Assembly: GCF_014196925.1 (NCBI RefSeq)
Contig: NZ_JACIEN010000001.1
Span: 1,612,001 to 1,676,000, forward strand
DNA from: Chelatococcus caeni
GTDB taxonomy: Bacteria > Pseudomonadota > Alphaproteobacteria > Rhizobiales > Beijerinckiaceae
DNA: 64,000 bases
Direction: 5' to 3'
Shown here piece by piece: positions 18,368 through 27,869 of the stretch. Both the position numbers and the translations under genes were made by a program. A model generated the notes under the pieces. It was not told the origin of the DNA and searched no databases. It saw only the letters and a program-made list of their open reading frames with translations. Each line of letters opens with the position of its first letter. The stretch's first letter is position 1.

Positions 18368-20389
18368 ATGACATCCGCAGTTCGCCCCGCCCGGCCCGTT
18401 TGCAGCGCGCGCAGGCGCCGGAACACCCTTCTTGCCGGCGCGGCGGCGATCGCGCTCGTCGGCGCCCCACTCGTGGCGGACGAATTTGCCGCATGGCGGC
18501 TGTCGCGGATCCTGGCGCCGGCCGGAACGGTCGATGCCGTTTCGGGAGCGCTGTTCGGCCCCCTCGCCGTCGACGGCCTGCATCTCGCCACGCCGGGCGC
18601 GACGCTCTCGATCGACCGCATCGTGCTGCCGGGCCGGGGCCTTCTCGGCAGCTCCGCCCTCGCCGCGGGCGACGTGACGCTCGAGGGCGTCTCTGTCGTG
18701 CTCGACGGCATGACCCTCCGCATGCCGCGCATCCTCGTGTCAGGCACGGACCTCGACCAGGCGGCGATCGCCCGCATCTTCGACAAGACGGCGACGCAGC
18801 CCTTGTCGGAGCGGCTCGCGGCCCTGACCGCGAGCGCGGTGCGCATCCCCGAGCTGACGATGGACCAGACCATCGGCGACATGCAGCAGACGGTGACCTA
18901 TCACGACATCGACATGCGCGACATCAGGGCAGGCGTCATCTCGGCCATCGCCGCCCCGCGCGCCACGATGCGGATTGACGGCAAAAAGGAGGGGCTGACC
19001 ACCGGCTCCATGGGTCCGATCACCATCGACGATTTCGACACGGTGCAGACCGCCCGCGTCTATGGCGAGAAGGCCGGCCCGGGCGACACCGAGCCGAAGC
19101 GGCTTTACGGCGCCTTCAGCGTCGAGAACTTCAGCTTGCGCGATGCGAAGGGCAATGAGGTCGGTGTCGCGCGCATCTCCGGCCGCGACTTCAAGGCGCG
19201 CCCGACGGCCGATTCCTGGCTCGGCACCATCGACGCGCTCGGCAAGGTGGACGACTTCGAGAAGCTGTCGTCCGCGGAGCGCAAGGCCTTCTTCATGCGC
19301 CTCGTCGACATGATGACAGCTTTCGAGATCGGCGGCTTCGAGGCTTCCGGCTTCACCTTCAAGGGCAAGGACGAGAAGAAGGGCGAGCCGATCGACGCTG
19401 AGATGGAGCGCATTGCCATGAGCGCCGATGCGACCGGTCCGAGCTTCTCGGTCACCGGCATGCGCTTCGTCACGCCGGATGCCGAAATGCGCTTCGGCGG
19501 CATGAGCTTCTCCGAAATCGTCTGGCGCCCGATGCTGGAGCGGCTGAAGGAGGCGCTCGCCGCACCCGATACGGATTTCGAGGATCTCGACGCCCGGAAA
19601 TTCGTGCCCCTGATCGGCCATGCCCGCATCGAGGCCATCGACATCGACGTCCCGGCCGACGAGGACGAGCCGCGCCGCGGCAAGGACAAGCGGGCCGTGA
19701 AGGCCGGCGAGCGGATCAAGATGGCGATCGGCGCCATCGACCTCAAGGCCGGCAACATCGTCGACGACATCCCGACCGAGCTCGGCGCGCGCGTCGACCA
19801 TTTCGCCATGGCCCTGCCCGCGGGAACCGACAAGGACGGGCTCAAGGAGCTGCGTGCCATGGGCTACGAGGCGCTCGACCTGTCGTTCGCCCTCGATGCC
19901 GCCTGGTCGCCGGACAAGCAGGAGCTCGCCGTCAAGACTTTGTCGTTCAACGGCAAGGACATGGGTGCCGTGACGCTCTCGGGCCTCCTCGGCAATGTCA
20001 CGAAGGACATCTTCTCGTCGGACGAGGCCATCCAGCAGGTCGCCCTCATGTCGGCGACGGCGAAGCGCCTCTCGCTCGCCGTCGAGAATGGCGGCATCTT
20101 CGAGCGCTTCCTCGAGCAGGAGGCGAAGAAGCAGAAGCGCAAGGCGGATGACCTGCGCAAGGAATACGGCATGGGCGCCGCCATCGTCGTGCCGGCCTTC
20201 CTCGGCAATTCCGAGGGCGCGCGGACGCTCGCCAATGCCGTGGCGCGCTTCGTCGCCAGGCCCGGCGCGCTCAACGTTACGGCGACCGCCAACAACGCCG
20301 GCGGCCTCGGCCTCGCCGACTTCGCCGCCGCCGGCGGCGAGCCCGCGACGCTGTTCGAGCAGGTGACGATCGAGGCAAAGGCGGAATAG
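18368..20389 (+). CDS. Large exported or anchored protein of unknown function, AsmA-like
   Basis: I do not recognise a named family with confidence. The 673-residue protein has a basic N-terminus and a hydrophobic segment (NTLLAGAAAIALVGAPLVAD, about residues 22-41). Then comes a region resembling the start of AsmA/TamB-type proteins (LSRILAPAGTVDAVSGALFG, then PLAVDGLHL). Beta-rich repeats follow, with several stretches of the form M-F-G-G-M or D-I-D-M-R-D-I. A Lys/Glu-rich helical stretch (EQEAKKQKRKADDLRKEYG) lies near residue 580. AGGAG precedes the ATG by seven bases. It probably faces the periplasm. It converges with maeB, with repeats between them. Confidence 0.7.
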   Translation: MTSAVRPARPVCSARRRRNTLLAGAAAIALVGAPLVADEFAAWRLSRILAPAGTVDAVSGALFGPLAVDGLHLATPGATLSIDRIVLPGRGLLGSSALAAGDVTLEGVSVVLDGMTLRMPRILVSGTDLDQAAIARIFDKTATQPLSERLAALTASAVRIPELTMDQTIGDMQQTVTYHDIDMRDIRAGVISAIAAPRATMRIDGKKEGLTTGSMGPITIDDFDTVQTARVYGEKAGPGDTEPKRLYGAFSVENFSLRDAKGNEVGVARISGRDFKARPTADSWLGTIDALGKVDDFEKLSSAERKAFFMRLVDMMTAFEIGGFEASGFTFKGKDEKKGEPIDAEMERIAMSADATGPSFSVTGMRFVTPDAEMRFGGMSFSEIVWRPMLERLKEALAAPDTDFEDLDARKFVPLIGHARIEAIDIDVPADEDEPRRGKDKRAVKAGERIKMAIGAIDLKAGNIVDDIPTELGARVDHFAMALPAGTDKDGLKELRAMGYEALDLSFALDAAWSPDKQELAVKTLSFNGKDMGAVTLSGLLGNVTKDIFSSDEAIQQVALMSATAKRLSLAVENGGIFERFLEQEAKKQKRKADDLRKEYGMGAAIVVPAFLGNSEGARTLANAVARFVARPGALNVTATANNAGGLGLADFAAAGGEPATLFEQVTIEAKAE

Positions 20390-20470
20390 GCCTCGGCAGC
20401 GCCGGGCACAGCGGCGCGATGCCATCTGCGAACGGCGGCGACGCGGGATGGTGAGCGCAACCTCTCCCTC

Positions 20471-20619
20471 GTCATGGCCGGGCTTGTCCAACGCAAGTCG
20501 GGCTTGCCCAACTTGCGTCACTGCAAAGAGACGCGAGGCGCGTTGCTGTTGCCATCCACGTCTTGTGCGCTCGTGCCAGCCTCGCGGCGTGGATGCCCGC
20601 GACAGGCGCGGGCATGACG
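20471..20619. repeat. Solitary palindromic element, long form
   Basis: This is a relative of the array at 43.2-44.4 kb. It begins GTCATGGCCGGGCTTGTCC and ends GATGCCCGCGACAGGCGCGGGCATGAC. A segment of about 70 bp is inserted between the two halves (CAACGCAAGTCGGGCTTG through GCGTTGCTGTTGCC), giving about 149 bp. It lies between the convergent ends of the AsmA-like gene and maeB. Confidence 0.8.
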
Positions 20620-20775
20620 TGGGTGGGTTTGCGTCTTCCCTCCTCGGGCCAACGTCCGGTAGATGTCCTGCCAGTCGGGATGTGTATCGAGGATGCTCGC
20701 GCCGCGCGTCTCTTCGGGACGCCGGAATAAGTTCGTCCCGCTACTCCTGCCAGGACAGAACCGCCATTATCGACA

Positions 20776-20810
20776 GTCATGCCCGCGCTCGTCGCGGGCA
20801 TCCACGCCGC
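20776..20810. repeat. Inverted half-element of the same repeat family
   Basis: The sequence GTCATGCCCGCG-CTCGT-CGCGGGCAT followed by CCACGCC is the reverse complement of the right-hand arm of the 43-44 kb units. The rest of the 572-base space between 20390 and 20961 shows no gene that I can support. Confidence 0.7.
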
Positions 20811-20961
20811 GACGCCGCCGCGAGGCTGGAAACCCGGTGGTCCAGCAACGCGCGCCTTGCGTCTCGCCTTTGCGGTGACGAGCCCCGGCCCCAGCAGCGA
20901 GAGCCGTCGTCCCCTGCTGCGCTACGCGCTGCTCTCACGACTGACAGCAGGCACGCAACGA

Positions 20962-23265
20962 CTACCCAACCACCACCTGCTCGCGGTGCGCCGCCTGGGC
21001 CTCGACGACGGCGACCGCCGTCATGTTGACGATGCCGCGTGCCGTCACCGTGGGCGTCAGCACGTGCGCCGGCTTGGCCGGCCCGAGCAGGATGGGCCCG
21101 ACGGGCAGCGCATCGGCCAGCACCTTGGTGAGCTGGAAGGCGATGTTGGCGGCGTCGAGGTTGGGCATGACGAGCACGTTGGCCTCGCCCTTCAGCCGCG
21201 AGGACGGCAGCTTGCGGTCGCGGATCATCTGCGAGATCGCCGTGTCCGCCTGCATCTCGCCGTCGACCTCGAGATGCGGTGCCCTGTCGCGCAGGAGGCC
21301 GAGCGCCTCGCGCATCTTGAGCGCCGAGCGCGTATCCGCCGAGCCGAAATCCGAATGCGACAGGAGGGCGATGTGCGGCTCGATGCCGAAGCGCGTCACG
21401 TGCTCGGCGCACAGCATCGTCATCTCGGCGATCTCTTCGGCGCTCGGGTCCGGCCGCACATGCGTGTCGGCGAGGAAGTAGTGCCCCTTCGAGGTGATGA
21501 CGAGGCTCATGGCCGAGAACTCGCGCACGCCGGGCGTGAGGCCGATGATGTCGCGGATGTGCTTGAGGCGGGACTGGAAGCGCCCCTCGAGCCCGCACAG
21601 CATGGCATCGGCATCGCCGCGCGCGAGCGCGACCGCCGCGATGACGGTGGTGTTGGTGCGCACCAGCGTCTTGGCCGCATCCGGCGTGATGCCCTTGCGG
21701 CCGGCGACGTCGAGATAGGTCGCGACATAGTCGCGGTAGCGCGGATCGTCCTCGGGGTTGATGAGCTCGAAATCCGTGCCGGGCCGGATCGAGAGGCCGA
21801 AGCGCTTCAGCCGCGTCTCGACGACGGCCGGGCGGCCGATGAGGATGGGCTGGGCGATGCCGTCCTCGATCACCGCCTGGGCCGCCCTGAGCACGCGCTC
21901 GTCCTCGCCCTCGGCATAGATGACGCGCTTGGGCTCGGCTTTCGCCTGGGTGACGACCGGCTTCATGATGAAGCCCGAGCGGAAGACGAAGCGCCCGAGC
22001 GATTCCCGGTAGGCCTCGAGGTCCTCGATCGGCTTGCGCGCGACGCCGGTGTCCATGGCGGCCTTCGCCACGGCCGGCGCGATGCGCAGGATGAGGCGCG
22101 GATCGAACGGGCTCGGGATGAGCGAATCGGCGCCGAAGGTGCGCGCCTCCCCGCCATAGGCGCGGGCGACGACCTCCGACGGAGTCTCGCGCGCGAGGGC
22201 CGCGATCGCCTCCACCGCCGCGGCCTTCATGGCCTCGTTGATGGTCGAGGCATGCACGTCGAGCGCGCCGCGGAAGATGTAGGGGAAGCACAGGACGTTG
22301 TTGACCTGGTTCGGATAGTCCGAGCGCCCGGTGCAGATCATGGCGTCCGGCCGCACGGCGACGGCGTCCTCCGGCATGATCTCCGGGTTCGGATTGGCGA
22401 GCGCCAGGATGAGCGGCTTGTCCGCCATCTTCGCCACCATCTCCGGCTTCAGCACGCCGGCAGCGGACAGGCCGAGGAAGACGTCGGCGCCGCCGATCAC
22501 GTCGTCGAGCTTGCGCGCGTCGGTCTTCTGGGCATAGGCCGCCTTCCAGCGGTCCATCAGCGCCTCGCGCCCCTCGTAGACGACGCCCTCGATATCCGTG
22601 ACCCAGATGTTCTCGCGCCGGGCGCCGAGCGAGACGAGGAGATTGAGGCAGGCAAGGGCCGCCGCGCCCGCGCCGGAGGCGACGATCTTGACGTCGCCGA
22701 TCGCCTTGCCCGCGAGCTCCAGCGCATTGGTCACGGCCGCGCCGACGATGATCGCCGTGCCGTGCTGGTCGTCGTGGAAGACGGGAATGCCCATGCGGGC
22801 CTTCAGCTGCTCCTCCACCTCGAAGCACTCGGGCGCCTTGATGTCCTCGAGGTTGATGCCGCCGAAGGTCGGCTCGAGCGCCGCCACGACATCGACCAGC
22901 TTGTCGACCGCCGTCTCGGCGAGCTCGATGTCGAACACATCGATGCCGGCGAACTTCTTGAAGAGAACGGCCTTGCCCTCCATCACCGGCTTGGAGGCGA
23001 GCGGCCCGATGTTGCCGAGGCCGAGCACCGCCGTGCCGTTGGAGACGACGGCGACGAGGTTCTGCCGCGCGGTGACGGTGGCCGCCTCGGCGGGATCGGC
23101 GACGATCTCCAGGCAGGCGGCGGCGACGCCCGGCGAATAGGCGAGCGCGAGGTCGCGCTGGTTGCCGAGGGGCTTGGTGGGCTGGATCTCGAGCTTACCG
23201 GGCCGCGGATTGCGGTGATAGAACAGCGCGCCCGATTTCAGATCCTGCGAGATATTGTCCGCCAT
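20962..23265 (-). CDS. maeB: NADP-dependent malic enzyme with phosphotransacetylase-like domain
   Basis: This enzyme decarboxylates malate to pyruvate with reduction of NADP, supplying NADPH and pyruvate during growth on C4 acids. The 767-residue protein has the long MaeB architecture. An N-terminal malic domain carries [14 protein letters not shown] and [14 protein letters not shown]. The NAD(P)-binding domain ([15 protein letters not shown], then [14 protein letters not shown]) follows. A C-terminal phosphate acetyltransferase-like domain (about residues 430-767) is believed to be regulatory in this family. NADP rather than NAD specificity is inferred from overall resemblance. Confidence 0.93.
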   Translation of the reverse strand: MADNISQDLKSGALFYHRNPRPGKLEIQPTKPLGNQRDLALAYSPGVAAACLEIVADPAEAATVTARQNLVAVVSNGTAVLGLGNIGPLASKPVMEGKAVLFKKFAGIDVFDIELAETAVDKLVDVVAALEPTFGGINLEDIKAPECFEVEEQLKARMGIPVFHDDQHGTAIIVGAAVTNALELAGKAIGDVKIVASGAGAAALACLNLLVSLGARRENIWVTDIEGVVYEGREALMDRWKAAYAQKTDARKLDDVIGGADVFLGLSAAGVLKPEMVAKMADKPLILALANPNPEIMPEDAVAVRPDAMICTGRSDYPNQVNNVLCFPYIFRGALDVHASTINEAMKAAAVEAIAALARETPSEVVARAYGGEARTFGADSLIPSPFDPRLILRIAPAVAKAAMDTGVARKPIEDLEAYRESLGRFVFRSGFIMKPVVTQAKAEPKRVIYAEGEDERVLRAAQAVIEDGIAQPILIGRPAVVETRLKRFGLSIRPGTDFELINPEDDPRYRDYVATYLDVAGRKGITPDAAKTLVRTNTTVIAAVALARGDADAMLCGLEGRFQSRLKHIRDIIGLTPGVREFSAMSLVITSKGHYFLADTHVRPDPSAEEIAEMTMLCAEHVTRFGIEPHIALLSHSDFGSADTRSALKMREALGLLRDRAPHLEVDGEMQADTAISQMIRDRKLPSSRLKGEANVLVMPNLDAANIAFQLTKVLADALPVGPILLGPAKPAHVLTPTVTARGIVNMTAVAVVEAQAAHREQVVVG

Positions 23266-23308
23266 ACCATCCCTCCCCGGACCGCCCTTGCCGACGGTCC
23301 CGACCCCA

Positions 23309-23953
23309 TCACGATTTTCGCTCGGCCACCACCAGCCATTGCTTGGCGAGCAGCGTCTCCAGCCGGCCGAAGCTCAGCCCCATCAGGAGCCAGCGCGCAT
23401 CGGGAAAGCGGAAGCGCTGCACCGAATGCACGCCGACCAGCGTCAGGCCGCCGACCGTCGCCAGCTCCGCCGCCGTCTCCTTGACGAAGAAGCGCAGATG
23501 CGTGCGATCGAGCAGCCCTGCGTCGCGATAGCGGAAATCGCCCTTCACCAGCAACCGCCAGATGAACTTCCAGTGCCGGATATTGGGCACCGAGACGATA
23601 AGCCGCCCTCCCGGCGCAAGGAGCGCCGACAGGCGCTTCACCATCGTCCAGGGGTCGGCCATGTGCTCGAGCACGTCGAGGCACAGCACGAGGTCGAGCG
23701 AGCCGGGCGCGATCTCGGCCTCCAGCGCCGCCGCCTGGGCATCGCCGCGCCACAGCCGGTCGAAATGCGGCTCGGCCTGCGCCGCGACGGCGTCGACATA
23801 TTCGATGCCGCCCTTCCACGCCACGGCATGGCGCGCCGCCACGGCCCGCGTGGTCGCGCCGGCGCCGCAGCCGACGTCGAGCAGGCGCGTGACGCGCGCG
23901 GGCAGGAAGGGCAGCACCTCGGTGCGGGCGGTGTCGTAATAGCGGTCGAGCAT
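23309..23953 (-). CDS. Class I SAM-dependent methyltransferase
   Basis: The 214-residue protein has the Rossmann SAM-binding motif LLDVGCGAGATTRAVA (about residues 25-40), the acidic LDLVLCLDVLEHMADPW post-motif and GGRLIVSVPNIRHWKFIW. This pattern is typical of small methyltransferases found in polysaccharide gene clusters. Its target is unknown. Three envelope-sugar-type genes follow upstream on the same strand, so a glycan or glycolipid substrate is plausible but inferred. Confidence 0.82.
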   Translation of the reverse strand: MLDRYYDTARTEVLPFLPARVTRLLDVGCGAGATTRAVAARHAVAWKGGIEYVDAVAAQAEPHFDRLWRGDAQAAALEAEIAPGSLDLVLCLDVLEHMADPWTMVKRLSALLAPGGRLIVSVPNIRHWKFIWRLLVKGDFRYRDAGLLDRTHLRFFVKETAAELATVGGLTLVGVHSVQRFRFPDARWLLMGLSFGRLETLLAKQWLVVAERKS

Positions 23954-24016
23954 CGTCAGCCGGTCGATCAGGGCCTTCCGCCTAGCAGGTCGTGCCGCCG
24001 CAGGCCAGCCTCAATC

Positions 24017-24640
24017 TCAGCCTCGCCCCCCGTCTCCAGCGCCCCTGAGGGCGGCAAGGACGGCGGCCGTATCTCCGGACAGGAGAAACGGCATGAGCGG
24101 CACCAGCTCGGCCCGCGGGCGCTCCCACCAGCGGGCGGCGACGAGCGCCTCGACCGTCGCCTCGTCGAAGCGCCGGCGCACCACGCGCGCCGGATTGCCG
24201 ACGACGACCGCATAGGCCGGCACGTCCCGCGCCACCACGGCCCGCGCGCCGATGACGGCGCCGGGCCCGATGGTGACGCCGGAGAGGATGGTCGCGCCCG
24301 AGCCCACCCACACGTCCGCGCCGATGACGACGTCGCCGCGCGTCGCCTCCGGCGTCGGCAGGCCTCGCGCCTCCGGCCACAGCTCCGGCAGGCCCGAAAA
24401 GGGATAGGTCGTCACCCAGTCGGTGCGGTGGTTGCCGCCGAGGAAGACGGTGACGTCATCGGCGAAGGAGCAGTAGGGGCCGATGACGAGGCGCCCGCCC
24501 CCGCCCCAGCGCCGCACGCGCAGCCGGCCATAGCTGTAGTCGCCGATCTGCCAGCCGAAGCGGGCGGCCTCGCGCGCATGGAAGAGGCGCGTGAGGTTGT
24601 GGGGATTGGTCCAGCGCCGCCACAGCTTCTCGATCCACAT
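24017..24640 (-). CDS. CatB-type O-acetyltransferase
   Basis: This left-handed beta-helix (hexapeptide repeat) acetyltransferase of the CatB/xenobiotic group has 207 residues. The motifs are [22 protein letters not shown], of which GNHRTDW carries the catalytic His, then [20 protein letters not shown] and [16 protein letters not shown]. In glycan clusters such enzymes O-acetylate sugars. The C-terminus is helical. It is transcribed with the neighbouring acyltransferase and glycosyltransferase, with short gaps. Confidence 0.85.
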   Translation of the reverse strand: MWIEKLWRRWTNPHNLTRLFHAREAARFGWQIGDYSYGRLRVRRWGGGGRLVIGPYCSFADDVTVFLGGNHRTDWVTTYPFSGLPELWPEARGLPTPEATRGDVVIGADVWVGSGATILSGVTIGPGAVIGARAVVARDVPAYAVVVGNPARVVRRRFDEATVEALVAARWWERPRAELVPLMPFLLSGDTAAVLAALRGAGDGGRG

Positions 24641-24662
24641 CCGAAACCCTTCTTCCTTTCGT

Positions 24663-25754
24663 TCAGGAGGCCAGCGCCGATTTCACCTGCCGCGCCCGCA
24701 GCCGTGCCTTGAGGGCAAGGGCGGGCTTTTCGATGAATAGCCAGGACAGCGAAGCCAGCAACACCGACAGGGCGATCGAAACGACGAGTTGTACGGCCAC
24801 GGGAACGCTTGGATAAAGGCTGTAGACCGTCTGCTGCACCGGCCAGCCGTAGAGATAGATGCCGTAGGACAGGTCCCATTTCGGCGTCAGGATCGGATGG
24901 GAAAACCCGGGCGCGAAGCTCAGCCAGATGACCGCATAGGCCGTGGTGACGAACAGCAGCGCCTTGTAGGCGCCGGTGCCGGCGGCGAGCCAGGTCACCA
25001 GGGCAAGGGCGGCGAGGATCGGCGCCGACAGCGGTGTGATGTCGCGATAGAGATAAAGGGCCGCGCCCGTGGCGAAGATCAGCGGCAGCCGCAGCGCCGT
25101 CTGCATGCCCTGGGGCGCGTCCGGGTGCAGCACGTCGAGGCTGACGGTCGCGGCGAAGAAGCCGGCGACCAGCCCGAGGGCGACGACGCGGTAGCGGATG
25201 GCGCCGGCGATGCCGAGAACCAGGACGGCGGCATAGCAGATCGTCTCGTACTTGAGCGTCCACACGGTCGCCAGCGGGAATGGAAACGGATTGTCCGCGA
25301 ACACGCCGGGCAGGCTGCCACTGCTCTTGAAGGTCGTCAGCGTCGCGGTGATGAAGCGCCCGACGCCGCCCTGGCCGAAATAGTCAGCGAGCGGCAATGT
25401 CGTCAGAACCGGGCCGAGGACGAGCGCCACGAGAAGCGTCGCCGCCACCAGGCCGGGCGCGATCCGCAGCGAGCGGGCGATCACGTAGTTCGCCACGCCG
25501 CTGCGCGCGAAGCTCAAGGTCACGAGAAGGCCCGACAGGGCGAAGAAGCCGTTGACGGCATGCTCGCCGAGCGTGAAGCCCGTCGCCTTGACGAGCGGCT
25601 CGTTGGCGACGCTGCCCGAGCCGACACTGAAGGCGTGCGATACGACGACGGCCAGGGCAAGCGCGAGGCGTATTCCCCCTACATTGTCGAATGGACGCGC
25701 CATTGCGACGCCGACGGCCGAGCCGGCCGGCGGCCAAGCGTAAGAACGCAGCAT
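24663..25754 (-). CDS. Membrane acyltransferase, OafA/acyltransferase-3 family
   Basis: This is a polytopic inner-membrane O-acyltransferase of 363 residues with about ten hydrophobic segments. The N-terminal family motif is present as [17 protein letters not shown], with the conserved His, and [21 protein letters not shown] follows. Such proteins transfer acyl groups to exported sugars. The ATG at 25754 is preferred because GGAGG lies six bases upstream of it; the ATG at 25703 would also give a plausible N-terminus. It lies between a CatB-type acetyltransferase and a glycosyltransferase. Confidence 0.87.
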   Translation of the reverse strand: MLRSYAWPPAGSAVGVAMARPFDNVGGIRLALALAVVVSHAFSVGSGSVANEPLVKATGFTLGEHAVNGFFALSGLLVTLSFARSGVANYVIARSLRIAPGLVAATLLVALVLGPVLTTLPLADYFGQGGVGRFITATLTTFKSSGSLPGVFADNPFPFPLATVWTLKYETICYAAVLVLGIAGAIRYRVVALGLVAGFFAATVSLDVLHPDAPQGMQTALRLPLIFATGAALYLYRDITPLSAPILAALALVTWLAAGTGAYKALLFVTTAYAVIWLSFAPGFSHPILTPKWDLSYGIYLYGWPVQQTVYSLYPSVPVAVQLVVSIALSVLLASLSWLFIEKPALALKARLRARQVKSALAS

Positions 25755-25781
25755 GAGTCCCCTCCCCACGATCGTTCCAGA

Positions 25782-26657
25782 TTATCCTTTTTTTTGAGTC
25801 GTTGCGCGACGCCCCGTCAGCCACGCCCACGCCCCTGCGGCCGAGCCGCCGTAGCGCTCGACGAGACGCCGGTTGAAGGTGAGGCAGGCACCCGCCGCCT
25901 TGAGCGCGTTGACGGCGAACATGCCGGGCGCCGGATTCGGCAGGCCGTACTTGCGCGACACATAGGCGCGCGACCACGCCTGGTGCCAGCGGGACCGGAA
26001 GATGCGGCCCGGCTCCGGCGCGCTGGAGCCGCCGCGCCCGTGCATGGCCCGCGCCGCATCGACATGGATCAGCGCCCGGCCGGAATCGGCCATGCGCCGG
26101 CACAGGTCGTCGTCCTCGTAGAAGAGGAAGATCGCCTCGTCGAAGCCGCCGAGCTCGAGGAAGAGGTCCCGCCGGCAGAACAGCGCCGCCCCCGACAGGA
26201 AGGGGGCGCAACAATCGCCCTCCGGCAGCACGAGGCGCCCGGAGGGGTTGTGGAGATAGGGCGAGAGCAGCGAGCGCGGCTGGAAGAAGAAGCGCCCGTC
26301 CGCCTCCTGGATCCGCGGCGCGAGGAGCCCGGCATCGGGATAGCGCTCGGCCGCGGCGAGAAGCGCTTCGACCGCACCGGCATCGAGCACGAGGTCCGGA
26401 TTGACGATGAGGACGAATTCGCTCACGGCGGCCCGCACGCCGATGTTGTTGGCGCGGCCGTAGCCCTCGTTGCGGGCGTTGCGGATCACCCGCGCGCCGA
26501 GATGCTCGGCAAGCGCGGCCGAGCCGTCGCCGCTCGCATTGTCGACGACGATCGCCCCGGCGCCGCAGGCCTCGATGGCCGCAAGGCAGGCCGGCAGGCA
26601 ATGGGCCGAATCGTGGGTGACGACGACCGCCGTGACGGCCGAGGCATCGAGCGGCAA
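25782..26657 (-). CDS. Family 2 glycosyltransferase
   Basis: This GT-A fold enzyme resembles rhamnosyltransferase-type GT2 proteins. Motifs are TAVVVTHDSAHCLPACLAAI at the N-terminus, VVDNASGDGS, the DXD-like IVNPDLVLDAG, and GGFDEAIFLFYEDDDLCRR near residue 175. The frame is open to an ATG at 26753. However, that extension would span a strong hairpin at 26701-26726 and has no family similarity. I therefore place the start at the TTG at 26657, with low certainty. It heads the likely glycan-modification operon. Confidence 0.82.
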   Translation of the reverse strand: MPLDASAVTAVVVTHDSAHCLPACLAAIEACGAGAIVVDNASGDGSAALAEHLGARVIRNARNEGYGRANNIGVRAAVSEFVLIVNPDLVLDAGAVEALLAAAERYPDAGLLAPRIQEADGRFFFQPRSLLSPYLHNPSGRLVLPEGDCCAPFLSGAALFCRRDLFLELGGFDEAIFLFYEDDDLCRRMADSGRALIHVDAARAMHGRGGSSAPEPGRIFRSRWHQAWSRAYVSRKYGLPNPAPGMFAVNALKAAGACLTFNRRLVERYGGSAAGAWAWLTGRRATTQKKG

Positions 26658-26700
26658 GACAGAACCCGTCGAAGAAGGGCCGCAAGGCCCGGGAACGCGC

Positions 26701-26726
26701 GAAGGGCCGGCGGCAGCCGGCCCTTC
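26701..26726 (-). terminator. Hairpin upstream of the glycosyltransferase
   Basis: A perfect 11-bp stem (GAAGGGCCGGC / GCCGGCCCTTC) has a four-base loop. It lies about 60 nt beyond the stop of the small membrane-protein gene on the same strand. It is a likely terminator, although no long T tract follows. Confidence 0.5.
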
Positions 26727-26786
26727 GTGGCTTTGGCGCAAATCACGCCGCAAGACAAGTCGAGCGGACGAGTAGCGCGACGCCGC

Positions 26787-27047
26787 TCAGCCGCCGCGCC
26801 GCGCGCTCATCGCCCGCCGCACGAGCGGGATGACGGCATAGACCATGCCGAAGACCATGATCGGCACGATGGCGAGCGTGCGCAGGAAGACCGGCCAGTC
26901 CTCCATCAGCGGCCCGAGGCCGTAGAGGATGGCGGTGATCAGCACATAGGCGCCCGGAATGAGGGCAAGCGAGAAGCGCAGGCGCGACGGCTGCGCCGCA
27001 GGAGAGGCTGCGGGGGAAGGCGAAGAAGGAGAAGCAGCGGAAGGCAT
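26787..27047 (-). CDS. Small two-span membrane protein of unknown function
   Basis: This is an 86-residue protein with an Ala/Ser/Pro-rich N-terminus and two hydrophobic segments (about residues 25-45 and 52-74). The C-terminus is Arg-rich (VRRAMSARRGG), which would favour the cytoplasm. I recognise no named family. An alternative ATG at 27098 would add 17 residues but would make the palindromic operator coding, so the ATG at 27047 is preferred. It is divergent from a TetR-type regulator and is a likely target of it. Confidence 0.6.
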   Translation of the reverse strand: MPSAASPSSPSPAASPAAQPSRLRFSLALIPGAYVLITAILYGLGPLMEDWPVFLRTLAIVPIMVFGMVYAVIPLVRRAMSARRGG

Positions 27048-27071
27048 GGGGGAACCGTCTCCGTGGCAAAA

Positions 27072-27093
27072 CGAAACGATCCGTATCGTTTCG
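27072..27093. promoter_or_regulatory. Palindromic operator between divergent genes
   Basis: CGAAACGAT-CCGT-ATCGTTTCG is a perfect dyad with 9-bp arms. A second related dyad, AAACG-GCC-CGTTT, lies at 27105-27117. Both sit between the TetR-type gene and the divergent small membrane-protein gene. The size and symmetry fit TetR-family operators. Confidence 0.65.
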
Positions 27094-27169
27094 GCCATGG
27101 ATATAAACGGCCCGTTTCGTTATGTTAAGAGGGGCCGAACAAAAATCTGCAGGAAGCCGGAGGAGCCCC

Positions 27170-27868
27170 ATGTCCCGCCCCCCTCGCCAGCCGACTGGCG
27201 CGCCGCCGAACGAGCCGGCCGACGGGCCGCCGTCCGGCGCTGACGATAACGACGGAGCCCCCTCCCCGTCCGGCACGGCAGGCGGGCGCGGCCGCCGCAC
27301 CTCCATCGGCGCGCGGCGCAACCCGGCGAGCGAGGCGGCGGTCATCGCCGCCGCACGATCCTTGTTGCAGGAAAAAGGTTACGCAGGCTTTTCCATCGAC
27401 GAGGTGGCGCGCCGCGCCGGCGCCGGCAAGCCGACGATCTACCGCTGGTGGCCGACGAAGGCCGACCTCTTCATCGCCATCTACCAGGCGGACAAGGCAG
27501 CCGCCATCGCCATGCCCGACACGGGCTCGCTGGCGCGGGACCTGCGGACGCTCGTCAACGCGCTCTGGGCCTTCTGGCGCACGACGCCCTCGGGCGGCGC
27601 CTTCCGCGCCCTCATCGCCGAGGCACAGACCAACCCCGTCTCCCTCGCCGCGTTGCGCGACCGCTTCGTCCCCCAGCACATGTGCCGCCTGCGGGAAGTC
27701 TTCGACCGGGCCGTGGAGCGCGGCGAGATCGCGCCCGACAATGTCGAGGCGCTCGTCGAGCTCTATTTCGGCTTCAACTGGTTCCGCCTGCTGATGAACC
27801 GCATCGACGACGACCCGGACCACGTGGCGCGGGCCGTGCAGATGATGGTGGAGGGCGCGCGGCGGTAG
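27170..27868 (+). CDS. TetR/AcrR family transcriptional regulator
   Basis: This 232-residue repressor-type protein has a Pro/Gly/Asp-rich N-terminal extension of about 45 residues. The TetR helix-turn-helix follows: IAAARSLLQEKGYAGFSIDE, then VARRAGAGKPTIYRWWPTKA. A C-terminal ligand domain of the TetR_C_11 type appears to follow. The ATG at 27170 is preceded by GGAGGAG with good spacing, which decides the start over the ATG at 27122. It probably controls itself and the divergent small membrane protein through the palindromes at 27072-27117. The ligand is unknown. Confidence 0.88.
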   Translation: MSRPPRQPTGAPPNEPADGPPSGADDNDGAPSPSGTAGGRGRRTSIGARRNPASEAAVIAAARSLLQEKGYAGFSIDEVARRAGAGKPTIYRWWPTKADLFIAIYQADKAAAIAMPDTGSLARDLRTLVNALWAFWRTTPSGGAFRALIAEAQTNPVSLAALRDRFVPQHMCRLREVFDRAVERGEIAPDNVEALVELYFGFNWFRLLMNRIDDDPDHVARAVQMMVEGARR

Positions 27869-27869
27869 G

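Noticed and set aside
20390-20961. Possible small genes between the AsmA-like gene and maeB
   Set aside because: The frames consist mostly of the palindromic repeat and carry no Shine-Dalgarno-supported start or family similarity.
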